A model generated the notes under the pieces. That model saw only the letters and a list, made by a program, of their open reading frames with translations. It searched no databases and had not been told where the DNA came from. Positions 52,927 through 60,852 of a stretch of DNA of 64,000 bases are shown one piece after another. Source of the DNA: Raineyella sp034933565 (lineage in GTDB: Bacteria > Actinomycetota > Actinomycetes > Propionibacteriales > Propionibacteriaceae); the NCBI RefSeq assembly GCF_034933565.1, contig NZ_JAYFNG010000011.1:124001-188000 (forward strand), given 5' to 3'. Position 1 is the first letter of the stretch; every line of letters begins with the position of its first letter. The translations under genes were made by a program, and so were the position numbers.

Positions 52927-53529
52927 ATGGGCGGGACCGCGATGAGTCAGCTGGAGGCGCTGTTCCCCGTCGACGTGGTGGAGCGTCCGGTCCGGCGCGT
53001 CGGCCCGGACGCGACCCATGTGCCGGATCTGCTCACCCTGGAGGACCAGCGCCGCCTCGTGGCGGGCTCGCGGTCCTGGCCCGGCCAGCAGATCACCGCG
53101 CGCGGCGCGACACGGCGCCGGCACGTGACCGAGCTGCCCGACTGGCTGGTCGACCTCGCCCGCACCGCGCTCGGCCACGCCCTGCCGACGGCCGGGCATG
53201 CCGGCCTCGACCCGGAGCACTGGACGCCCGACAGTGCGCTGGTGACCCACCTCGCGCCCGGCACATTCCTGCGTCTCCACCGCCCCAAGGGCACCGGCCC
53301 GGTGGTCATCCTGTCCGTCGGGGACGCCGGCGAGTTCCGGCTGGGCAACACACAGACGCCCACCCGGCCCTATCGCAACGTCCTGCTGGAGTCCGGCGAC
53401 GCGTTCGTCTACGGCGGTGTCGCCCGGGCCAGCTTCGTCGGGATGCCCCGCACCCGCCCGCACACGGCCCCCGACTGGTGCGGCCTCACCGAGGGGAGGA
53501 TCGACATCGCCGTGACCACCCTCGCCTGA
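52927..53529 (+). CDS. AlkB-like protein lacking iron ligands
   Basis: 200-residue protein. AGGTGGAG lies 4 bp ahead of the ATG. It aligns with AlkB 2-oxoglutarate/iron dioxygenases through THLAPGTFLRLHRP, VVILSVGDAGEFRLGN, NVLLESGDAFVYGGVARASF. But the H-x-D ligand pair reads H118-R-P, with Pro for Asp, and the second ligand His (YHG in E. coli AlkB) reads FVG. Of the two 2-oxoglutarate Arg residues only the first (R191) seems kept. It is therefore probably not a demethylase of the usual kind; it may bind nucleic acid or ligand only. Confidence 0.75.
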   Translation: MGGTAMSQLEALFPVDVVERPVRRVGPDATHVPDLLTLEDQRRLVAGSRSWPGQQITARGATRRRHVTELPDWLVDLARTALGHALPTAGHAGLDPEHWTPDSALVTHLAPGTFLRLHRPKGTGPVVILSVGDAGEFRLGNTQTPTRPYRNVLLESGDAFVYGGVARASFVGMPRTRPHTAPDWCGLTEGRIDIAVTTLA

Positions 53530-53676
53530 CATACAGCCTCGCCGACCGAGCACCCCTCGCCGACCGTACAGACCCGCCGGACGTACGGCCCTGGCTGACG
53601 TCGGGACCGGCTGAGACCGCCTGGACGGGCGACCAGGCCGCTAGGCTGGGCGGACCGTACGCGCAAGGAGGGCCGG

Positions 53677-54807
53677 ATGAGCAAGAAGACACACCGGGTC
53701 GGAGTGCTGACCGCAGGGGGCGACAGCCCGGGGCTGAACGCGGCGATCCGCGGGTTCGGCAAGGCGGCTGTGGGGCACCACGGCATGGAGGTGATCGGCT
53801 TCCGCGACGGCATCCGCGGCCTGGTCGAGAACCGCTACGTCCCGCTCGACACGGTGGCCCTGTCCGGCATCCTCACCACCGGCGGCACGATCCTCGGCAC
53901 CTCGCGCGACAAGCCGCACAAGTTCCGGGTCGGCGACGAAACCGTCGACATGGTGCCGACGATCGTCGAGAACTACGAGAGGGACGAGCTGACCGCCCTG
54001 GTCTGCATCGGCGGTGGCGGCACCGCCAAGAACGCCCTGAAGCTGGCCAAGGCGGGGCTGAACATCATCCACCTGCCGAAGACGATCGACAACGACATCG
54101 CCCACACCGAGACCAGCTTCGGCTTCTCCACCGCGCTGGGCATCGCCACCGACGCGATCGACCGGCTGCACTCGACCGCCCACTCCCACCACCGGATCAT
54201 CGTGGTGGAGACGATGGGCCACAAGGCCGGCTGGCTGGCCCTGGGGGCCGGGATCGCCGGCGGCGCCGACATCATCCTGCTGCCGGAGATCCCGTACAGC
54301 ATCGAGTCGGTGGCCGCCTCGATCCAGGAGCGGGCCGCCCACGGCCACAACTTCTCCGTCGTGGCGATCGCCGAGGGTGCCCGCGACCTCCAGCGCACCG
54401 CCGATCTCGCCGCCGCCGAGGCGCTGGTCCGCAGCGCGACGACCCCCGAGGCCAAGACCGCCGCCAAGACCCACCTCAACGCCGTGGTCGCCGCCCATCG
54501 CAGCAACGCCTTCGACCTGGCCTCCGCGCTCGAGGCCGCGACCGGCCTGGAGTCCCGCGTCACCGTGCTGGGCTACGTCCAGCGCGGCGGCACCCCCGAC
54601 GCCCAGGACCGGGTGCTGGGCACCGTGCTCGGCGGCGCCGGCGCCGCGCTGATCGCGGAGGGACACTACGGGGTGACGGTGACCGCGCAGGGACAGGCCG
54701 CGGTGCCCGTGCCGCTGGAGGACGTGGCCGGCCACCTCAAGACCGTCCCCCTCGACCACCCCTGGCTGCTCGCCGCCCGCCACGTGGGGACGGGCATGGG
54801 CGACTGA
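53677..54807 (+). CDS. pfkA: 6-phosphofructokinase (GGGGT subtype)
   Basis: 376-residue enzyme of glycolysis. VGVLTAGGDSPGLNAAIRG is the N-terminal phosphate site, CIGGGGTAKNA (110-120) the donor loop and LPKTIDNDI (134-142) the catalytic loop with the base Asp; ETMGHKAGWLALG and GYVQRGGTPDAQD follow. Compared with E. coli, D103 is Gly and G124 is Lys. Lys at 124 is typical of PPi-dependent enzymes while Gly at 104 is typical of ATP-dependent ones, so the donor is not settled. ATG preceded by GGAGG. Followed by a strong terminator. Confidence 0.92.
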   Translation: MSKKTHRVGVLTAGGDSPGLNAAIRGFGKAAVGHHGMEVIGFRDGIRGLVENRYVPLDTVALSGILTTGGTILGTSRDKPHKFRVGDETVDMVPTIVENYERDELTALVCIGGGGTAKNALKLAKAGLNIIHLPKTIDNDIAHTETSFGFSTALGIATDAIDRLHSTAHSHHRIIVVETMGHKAGWLALGAGIAGGADIILLPEIPYSIESVAASIQERAAHGHNFSVVAIAEGARDLQRTADLAAAEALVRSATTPEAKTAAKTHLNAVVAAHRSNAFDLASALEAATGLESRVTVLGYVQRGGTPDAQDRVLGTVLGGAGAALIAEGHYGVTVTAQGQAAVPVPLEDVAGHLKTVPLDHPWLLAARHVGTGMGD

Positions 54808-54823
54808 CGCCCGACGCCGGCAG

Positions 54824-54851
54824 CTGAGCGCCGCCCCGAGGCGGCGCTCAG
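54824..54851. terminator. Bidirectional hairpin between pfkA and the DUF2252 gene
   Basis: Perfect 12-bp stem CTGAGCGCCGCC / GGCGGCGCTCAG with a CCGA loop. It overlaps the stop codon of the converging DUF2252 gene. Confidence 0.85.
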
Positions 54852-56239
54852 TCGACCGTCTCCGGCGGGGACGGGAGCCGACCGGTGGCCACCGCGTCGC
54901 GGAACGCCCGGAAGTCCCGCAGGGACTGTTCGGCGTAGTCGAAGGACCAGTCGACGATGGCGTCCGCGGCCGCCGAGTTCCGCCCCAGGTAGCCGACGAT
55001 CCGGGCGAAGCCGGGGCTCTGGGCGTGGGCCCGGGCCAGCATGGTGGCGCAGGTGGCGGCGTACGCCCCGAAGGCCTCCGGTCCGAGGCCGTCGAGCTCC
55101 ATCGAGCCCTTCATGTCGTGGAACTGGCGTACGTAGTAGTCGCGGCCGTCGAGTCGGAAGTGCCCCAGGAACGGATCGGACACCACCTGCAGGACGCGCT
55201 GCAGCGCCACGACCCGGTGGCCGTCGCCGTACGCCCCGAAACGCTCGACGACCGCGTCGGGGAAGGTCATCCCGCCGTAGCGGTTGAGGACCGTCTCCGT
55301 CGCCTCCTTGACCTGCAGCAGGAGGGTGTCGCCATCGGCCCCCTCCAGCAGCACCAGGAAGCAGCGGGTGCCGACGCTGCCCACCCCGACGACGCGGCGG
55401 ACGACGTCGACCGGCGCGTACTGCGACAGCACCAGGCTCAGGTCGACCCCGACGCCGGCGCGGTACTCCGCGTAGAGGCGCAGCATCTCGTCCTGCTCGA
55501 CGGCCATGTGGGTCATCCGCGGTGGTTCCTCGACGAACCGGCGGACGCCACCCGCCCCGACCTCGGTGGTGCGCCGGACGGCCCGCTCGGACGTACGCTT
55601 CTGGGCCCGGGCCAGGGCGGCGTCGAGCGCCCCGCGGGATCTGTCGTCCAGGGCGGCGCGGGAGTTGTCGATGTTGCCGTGCAGGAAGTAGCGGGCGACC
55701 GGCGACATGGCCAGCAGCGAGGCCATCGAGCGCTGGTAGGTGCGGACCGTGTCGGTGGTGATGGCGCGGATCGCGGCCTCGTCGTAGCCGGCGTCCACCC
55801 CGCCGACGACGACACTGGTCGCCAGCCGCTTGACGTCCCACTCCCAGGGCGCGACGCCGGCCTCGTCGAAGTCGTTGAGATCGAAGACCAGGCGCCGCTC
55901 CGGGGAGGCGAAGAAGCCGAAGTTGCTGAGGTGGGCGTCCCCGCAGGACGCCACGATCAGACCGGTGTGCGGGTCCTCGCCGAGGTCGGCGGCCATCAGC
56001 GCCGCGGTGCCCCGATAGAACGCGAACGGGCTGGCGAGCATCCGCTCCGTACGCAGCGGGATGAGGTCCTGGAGCCGGATGGCGTTCTGCTCCTCCAGGA
56101 TGGCGATCGGGTCGCGCCCGTGCGGGACGCTGCGGGCCAGGCCCTTGCGGGGCAACCGTCGCCGCGCGGCCCTGCCCTCGGCGAGCGCCTCCGCCCGTGA
56201 GTTCACCCGCGCCTGCCCGTGCACGATGTCCATGAGCAC
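54848..56239 (-). CDS. DUF2252 family protein
   Basis: 463-residue protein typical of actinobacteria. Near the N-terminus: FAFYRGTAALMAADLGEDP, then CGDAHLSNFGFFASPERRLV and FDLNDFDEA (about 96-130). The G-D-x-H-x-x-N and D-x-N-D-F-D motifs resemble the catalytic and metal loops of aminoglycoside-phosphotransferase-like kinases. A late motif YYVRQFHDMKGS is also family-typical. The substrate is unknown. ATG 56239 is the second codon choice after an in-frame ATG two codons on; both are plausible. Confidence 0.85.
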   Translation of the reverse strand: MLMDIVHGQARVNSRAEALAEGRAARRRLPRKGLARSVPHGRDPIAILEEQNAIRLQDLIPLRTERMLASPFAFYRGTAALMAADLGEDPHTGLIVASCGDAHLSNFGFFASPERRLVFDLNDFDEAGVAPWEWDVKRLATSVVVGGVDAGYDEAAIRAITTDTVRTYQRSMASLLAMSPVARYFLHGNIDNSRAALDDRSRGALDAALARAQKRTSERAVRRTTEVGAGGVRRFVEEPPRMTHMAVEQDEMLRLYAEYRAGVGVDLSLVLSQYAPVDVVRRVVGVGSVGTRCFLVLLEGADGDTLLLQVKEATETVLNRYGGMTFPDAVVERFGAYGDGHRVVALQRVLQVVSDPFLGHFRLDGRDYYVRQFHDMKGSMELDGLGPEAFGAYAATCATMLARAHAQSPGFARIVGYLGRNSAAADAIVDWSFDYAEQSLRDFRAFRDAVATGRLPSPPETVD

Positions 56240-56295
56240 AGTATCGACACCCCGAACCGCTCCTGTCGCGGGACACTCGCGACTAGGCTCCCGTC

Positions 56296-56952
56296 ATGGC
56301 AACGCCGCTCGACACGCGCATCCCGCCGCCGGCGTGGACACTGGGCCTCGGAGTGGTCCAGTGGCTGCTCGCGGGCCGGCCGGACTACCGCCGCCGGCCG
56401 GGCCCGGCGCGCTTCCTCGTGGCGGGCACGGTGGGCACGGCCAGTGCCGTGCTCGGCATCGCCGCGGTCAGCGAGTTCATCCGCCGCGGCACGACGGTCC
56501 ACCCCGGCACCCCGGAACACGCCAGCACGCTGGTCACCGAGCGGGTCTACCGCTTCACCCGCAACCCGATGTACCTCTCGCTCACCGGGGCACTGGTGAC
56601 CAACGCGGCCTGGCTCGGCTCGGTCCGCGCGGTCGCCCCGGTGGCGGCGCTCGCCGGGATCCTCACGGCGGTCCAGATCCTGCCCGAGGAGCGCGCCCTG
56701 CAGGACCTCTTCGGCGAGACGTACGAGGACTACCGTCGGCGCGTCCCGCGCTGGCTGGGCGTGCCGGGTCACGGCGGCCGGCGCGACCCCGAGCCCGGGC
56801 ACCACGGCCGGGCCGGGCACGGATCTGACAGCGACGCCGGCCGGGAGCACGACCGGAGACCCGGCAGCCGAGCCGAGCGCAGCCGCCGGGATGCGGCCGG
56901 GCACGAGCCCAGCGGCCGGGCCGAGCACGAGCCCAGCGGCGGCGTCCCGTGA
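56296..56952 (+). CDS. Isoprenylcysteine methyltransferase-like membrane protein
   Basis: 218-residue ICMT/PEMT-family protein. Membrane segments occupy about 42-62, 100-115 and 118-136. The cofactor-site motif YRFTRNPMYLSLTG (about 92-105) and the C-terminal EERALQDLFGETYEDYRRRV are characteristic. It should methylate a lipid-like or thiol substrate using S-adenosylmethionine. After about residue 160 there is a hydrophilic Arg/Gly/His-rich tail not needed for the fold. It overlaps the next gene by 4 bp (GTGA). Confidence 0.85.
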   Translation: MATPLDTRIPPPAWTLGLGVVQWLLAGRPDYRRRPGPARFLVAGTVGTASAVLGIAAVSEFIRRGTTVHPGTPEHASTLVTERVYRFTRNPMYLSLTGALVTNAAWLGSVRAVAPVAALAGILTAVQILPEERALQDLFGETYEDYRRRVPRWLGVPGHGGRRDPEPGHHGRAGHGSDSDAGREHDRRPGSRAERSRRDAAGHEPSGRAEHEPSGGVP

Positions 56953-57683
56953 CGCCCGTGATCGCCGAGCCACGGCTGCGCAACCCGCTGATGCGGCTGG
57001 GCGTGGCCGTCTCCGAGCGGATCGTCGGCCGCCGGCTGACCATCGCGCGACTGCTGGCCTGGTCGCCGCGGGTGGCGATCGGCGCGGGCCTGCTCGAGGC
57101 CACCACTCCCGTCCCGGGCCCGGGACTGCCGGAACGTACGCTCAAGCTCGCCCGGCTGACCGCCTCACTGACGGTGAACTGCGCGTTCTGCCTCGACATG
57201 AACGCCAGCGGGCACCGCCGGGCCGGGATCAGCGACGAGGAGGTGTACGCGCTGCGCGACGGGCGGGCCTCGGCGGCGGACGGCTTCAGCCCCGACGAGC
57301 TGCTGGTGATCGCGTACGCCCGGGGGATGTCGGCCACTCCGATCGACATCGACGACGAGATCCGCGACGCGATGGCGGCCACCTTCGGCGAACGCCGGCT
57401 CGTGGAGCTGGCGTCGGCGATCGCGGCGGTGAACCACTGGGCCCGGCTCGCCCAGGCGCTCGACGTCCCGCCGGCCGGCTTCGGGGACCACTGCCTCGCG
57501 GGCGGACAGCCGACGGACGCGCCCCGTCCCCGACAGCCAGGAGACGCGCCCCACCCCGGACGGCCAGCGGATCCCCATCCCGGACGGCCAGAGGATCTTC
57601 CCCATCCCGGACAGCCAGAGGATGCACCCCCCGCCCGACAGCCTGGGGAGCGGCCCCGCCCCGGAACGGAGGACGCATCATGA
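56949..57683 (+). CDS. Carboxymuconolactone decarboxylase / AhpD-like protein
   Basis: 244-residue protein, GTG start in a GTGA overlap. The all-helical CMD domain covers about 45-170. The redox motif C78-A-F-C81 with H89 downstream (NCAFCLDMNASGHRRAG) matches AhpD-type peroxidase partners rather than true decarboxylases. The last about 65 residues are Pro/Gly-rich repeats (PRQPGDAPHPGRPADPH-like). It overlaps the ATPase gene by 4 bp (ATGA), the middle member of a coupled trio. Confidence 0.87.
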   Translation: MTPVIAEPRLRNPLMRLGVAVSERIVGRRLTIARLLAWSPRVAIGAGLLEATTPVPGPGLPERTLKLARLTASLTVNCAFCLDMNASGHRRAGISDEEVYALRDGRASAADGFSPDELLVIAYARGMSATPIDIDDEIRDAMAATFGERRLVELASAIAAVNHWARLAQALDVPPAGFGDHCLAGGQPTDAPRPRQPGDAPHPGRPADPHPGRPEDLPHPGQPEDAPPARQPGERPRPGTEDAS

Positions 57684-58321
57684 CGGACTGCGGCTGCACC
57701 GGCTCCCACGAGACCCGCCGGGTGGCGGTCACCGGCGGACCGGGCGCGGGCAAGACGGCCTTCCTCGAGCTCGCCCGGCAGAGCTTCTGCCGTCACGTGG
57801 TGGTGGTGCAGGAGGCGGCCGGGGTGGTGTTCGGTGGTGGCTTCCCACGCGACGGCTCGCTGATCGCCCGGCAGGCCGGGCAACGGGCGATCTACTACGT
57901 GCAACGCGAGCTGGAGTCGGTCGGCGACAGCCATGAGCCGGCGATCCTGCTGTGCGACCGGGGCACCGTCGACGGCGCCGCGTACTGGCCGGGCAGCCCC
58001 GAGGAATACTGGGCCTCGGTCGGCACCACCCTGCAACAGGAGCTCTCCCGCTACGACGCGGTGATCCACCTGCGTACGCCCACCGCGGCGCAGGGCTACA
58101 ACCGGCTCAACCCGCTGCGGGTCGAATCGGCCGAGGACGCGATGGCCATCGACGAGCGCATCCTGGCGGTCTGGTCGAGCCACCCGCACCACTACGTGGT
58201 GGACCCGTCGCCGGCGTTCCTCGACAAGGTCAGCCGGGCGATCCAGCTGCTACGCCAGGAAGTGCCGCACTGCTGCGGCGGCGAGGCGCCCGACCCGGAC
58301 GCCGACGACGGCTGGCCCTGA
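57680..58321 (+). CDS. AAA_28-type P-loop ATPase/kinase with cysteine-rich ends
   Basis: 213-residue P-loop protein. Walker A GGPGAGKT (19-26), then VVVVQEAAGVVFGGGFPRDG and the Walker-B-like LLCDRGTVDGAAYW (about 94-107). This pattern matches AAA_28 proteins, which resemble nucleotide or cofactor kinases. Both ends carry cysteines: C4-G-C6 before the P-loop and HCCGGE near residue 197, suggesting metal or redox control. ATG within the overlap with the CMD gene. The true substrate is not known. Confidence 0.85.
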   Translation: MTDCGCTGSHETRRVAVTGGPGAGKTAFLELARQSFCRHVVVVQEAAGVVFGGGFPRDGSLIARQAGQRAIYYVQRELESVGDSHEPAILLCDRGTVDGAAYWPGSPEEYWASVGTTLQQELSRYDAVIHLRTPTAAQGYNRLNPLRVESAEDAMAIDERILAVWSSHPHHYVVDPSPAFLDKVSRAIQLLRQEVPHCCGGEAPDPDADDGWP

Positions 58322-58429
58322 CGATCGGACCGGCCGGGCGTCGGCGCCGTCGACCGACGCTGCGGCGGCCACCGGCTGGACCGGCTAACGGTCGGCGCTG
58401 TTGGTCCCGCCGACTCTCGACGGACCGGC

Positions 58430-59344
58430 TCAGCCCTTGAGCCGGGGGTAGGTCGGCAGATCGGTGCGCAGTGCCTCCAGCGCGACACCACGCAACCAGG
58501 CCTGGCCACGTGACAGCGTGGAGCCGATCCGGGAGTAGACCGCGGTGGGCGGGCTCGGCACCGGCCAGGGCAGGGCCCGGATGGCCAGATCGTGGCGCCG
58601 CTTGAAGGTCTCCGCGAAGTAGCGCGGAAGCAGCGCGACCAGGTCGGTGCTCTCCAGCGCATGGGGCACCGCCGCGTATCCGTCGACGACCAGGAAGACC
58701 CGCTCGGCCAGCCCGTGCTCGTGCAGCGCCTCGCGCAGGAACACGTGGCCTCCGGTGCCGGTGACCTCGACGAAGCGCCGCGACTGCAGGCCCTGCTGAC
58801 CGGGCTCGAGCGGATACCGGGCGCCGGTGACCGCGACGTACTCGACGTCGTAGAAAGGTTCTCGCCAGAGCCGCTCGCTGCGCAGCACGGTCATGGTGAT
58901 GGCCAGGTCGACCACGCCACGGACGAGCCCCTCTTCCACCGTACCGACGTCGAGCGGCGTGACCCGCAGCCGCACCCCGGGAGCCCGGCGCTCCACCGCG
59001 CCGACGATCGTCGGCAGCCAGGAGATCTCGCCCATCGACGACAGCGAGAGGACGAACTCCCCGCGCAGTGCCGCCGGGTCGAACTCACCCGCTGCCGCGG
59101 CCGTGACGGAATCGATCGTCGACAGCGGCTCCCGCAGCGCGTCGTACAGTGCCGCCGCACGGCTGGTCGGGACCAGGGTGTTGCCCGCCCGCCGGAACAG
59201 CTCGTCACCGAACCGGCGCCGCAACCTCCCGAGCGTGTAGCTCACGGTGGGCTGGGACACGTGCAGCCGCTCCGCGGACGCGGTCACGCTCCGCGTCTCG
59301 TACAGCACGAGCAGCGTACGCAACGAGTTCAGATCCTCCGCCAC
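58430..59344 (-). CDS. LysR-type transcriptional regulator
   Basis: 304-residue LysR. The N-terminal helix-turn-helix is ASAERLHVSQPTVSYTLGRL (about 21-40), followed by the effector-binding domain with GEFVLSLSSMGEISWLPTIV. It is divergent from the 4-hydroxybenzoate operon and very probably its activator, with the inducer a pathway intermediate. I chose GTG 59344, which places the T-N11-A operator just outside the gene; a TTG at 59368 would put it inside. No ribosome-binding site precedes either, so a leaderless mRNA is possible. Confidence 0.88.
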   Translation of the reverse strand: MAEDLNSLRTLLVLYETRSVTASAERLHVSQPTVSYTLGRLRRRFGDELFRRAGNTLVPTSRAAALYDALREPLSTIDSVTAAAAGEFDPAALRGEFVLSLSSMGEISWLPTIVGAVERRAPGVRLRVTPLDVGTVEEGLVRGVVDLAITMTVLRSERLWREPFYDVEYVAVTGARYPLEPGQQGLQSRRFVEVTGTGGHVFLREALHEHGLAERVFLVVDGYAAVPHALESTDLVALLPRYFAETFKRRHDLAIRALPWPVPSPPTAVYSRIGSTLSRGQAWLRGVALEALRTDLPTYPRLKG

Positions 59345-59346
59345 AC

Positions 59347-59361
59347 ATAGAGGATATCTAT
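59347..59361. promoter_or_regulatory. LysR-type operator (ATAG-N7-CTAT, T-N11-A)
   Basis: ATAGAGGATATCTAT is an interrupted palindrome with the T-N11-A spacing (T 59348, A 59360) usual for LysR regulators. It sits in the divergent region between the LysR gene and the transporter gene, next to the regulator start, as expected for autoregulation and activation of the operon. Confidence 0.65.
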
Positions 59362-59475
59362 ATGCCAATCATTCAACATCTATTCGCTTTGGGTGATGCA
59401 GGTCACTTAGCCTCATGGCATCCGGAGGACCCCCGACTCCGGAGACGGACCTCAACGACGAGGAGAACACGAACC

Positions 59476-60825
59476 ATGACCCCCCTCACCCAGACCTCGG
59501 TCGACGAGCACGCCGGCCCGCGGACGTCGGGCGCGCAGGTGCTCACCGCCGCACTGTGCTGGAGCAGCGTCATCCTCGAGGGATTCGACCTCGTGACGCT
59601 CGGCGCGGTGATCCCCGCCCTGCTGGGCACCGAGCACCTGGGCTTCACCCCGAGCTCCGCGACCCTGCTGGCCACGATGTCCCTGGTCGGCGTCGGGGTC
59701 GGCGCCAGCCTGGTCGGCCCGATCTCCGACCGTCTCGGCCGCCGGGTCGCCGTGATCGGCTCCGTGCTGCTGTTCTCGGTCTTCACCCTGCTCCAGCCGC
59801 TGGCCACCAGCGTGGCGATGTTCACGATCCTGCGGTTCGTCGCCGGTGTCGGCCTCGGCGCCGTGCAGCCGGTGGCCCTGACGATCATGAGCGAGGTGAC
59901 CCCACCGAAGCACAAGGCGAAGGCGACCACCGTCACCATGACCGGCTACCACCTGGGTGCCGTCCTCGCCTCCCTCTTCGCCCTCGCCAGCGGTCACCAG
60001 TGGACGCTGCTGTTCTACGTCGGTGGCGGTCTGGGCCTCGTGCTCGCCGTGCTCCAGTTCTTCGCCCTGCCCGACTCGCGCCCCCAGCACTCCGGCGCCG
60101 AGAAGCTCCCGCTGTCCGCGCTGCTCAGCCGCCCCTACCGGCGGGCCAGCATCGGCACCTGGGTGGGCGCCTTCATGGGCCTGCTCCTCGTCTACGGCCT
60201 GCTCACCTGGCTCCCGCAGATCATGAAGTCGGCCGGGTACTCGCTGGACAGCTCCCTGGTGATGCTCTTCGTGATGAACGTCGGCGCCGTGGTCGGGCTG
60301 CTGCTCGCCGGCTGGATCGCCGACACCAAGGGCATCCGGCCCTCCGCCCTCGTCTGGTTCGCGCTGAGCGCCGTCTTCCTGGCCCTGCTGAGCATCAGGT
60401 TCACCCACACCCTCGCCCTCAACGCGGTGGTCTTCGTCACCGGTGTCTTCGTCTTCTCGGCGATGACGCTGATCTACGCCCTGGTCGCCCACCTCTACCC
60501 CTCGGACATCCGCGGCACCGCGATGGGCCTGACCTCCGGCATCGGCCGGCTCGGCTCGATCGCCGGCCCGATGGTCACCGGCGCACTGGTCGCCAACGGG
60601 CTGGGCCACCCATGGGGCTTCTGGTTCTTCGCCGTCGTGGCCGTGCTCGGCCTGGTGGCCCTCCTCACCGTGCCGGCCGACCCGCCCGCCCCGCTCGGTC
60701 ACCACGCCGCCGACAGGAGCACACTCGACAGCAGCGCCACCCCCGATGACCACGGCAGCAACGCCGCTGTCGACGACCGCGACAACAGCCTCTTCACCGA
60801 CGACCGCCCGGCCACCGGCCGCTGA
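59476..60825 (+). CDS. AAHS-family aromatic acid:H+ symporter (PcaK-like)
   Basis: 449-residue major facilitator with 12 predicted membrane segments. Family marks are SVILEGFDLVTLGAVIPALL in helix 1 (the D-x-x acidic residue is essential in PcaK), the loop 2-3 motif GPISDRLGRRVAVIG and a matching loop 8-9 motif GWIADTKGIRPSAL. The last about 45 residues are hydrophilic. AGGAG lies 10 bp ahead of the ATG. First gene of the operon, it should import 4-hydroxybenzoate or protocatechuate. Confidence 0.9.
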   Translation: MTPLTQTSVDEHAGPRTSGAQVLTAALCWSSVILEGFDLVTLGAVIPALLGTEHLGFTPSSATLLATMSLVGVGVGASLVGPISDRLGRRVAVIGSVLLFSVFTLLQPLATSVAMFTILRFVAGVGLGAVQPVALTIMSEVTPPKHKAKATTVTMTGYHLGAVLASLFALASGHQWTLLFYVGGGLGLVLAVLQFFALPDSRPQHSGAEKLPLSALLSRPYRRASIGTWVGAFMGLLLVYGLLTWLPQIMKSAGYSLDSSLVMLFVMNVGAVVGLLLAGWIADTKGIRPSALVWFALSAVFLALLSIRFTHTLALNAVVFVTGVFVFSAMTLIYALVAHLYPSDIRGTAMGLTSGIGRLGSIAGPMVTGALVANGLGHPWGFWFFAVVAVLGLVALLTVPADPPAPLGHHAADRSTLDSSATPDDHGSNAAVDDRDNSLFTDDRPATGR

Positions 60826-60852
60826 CCCGCCACCACCTTCCAGGAGCACACC

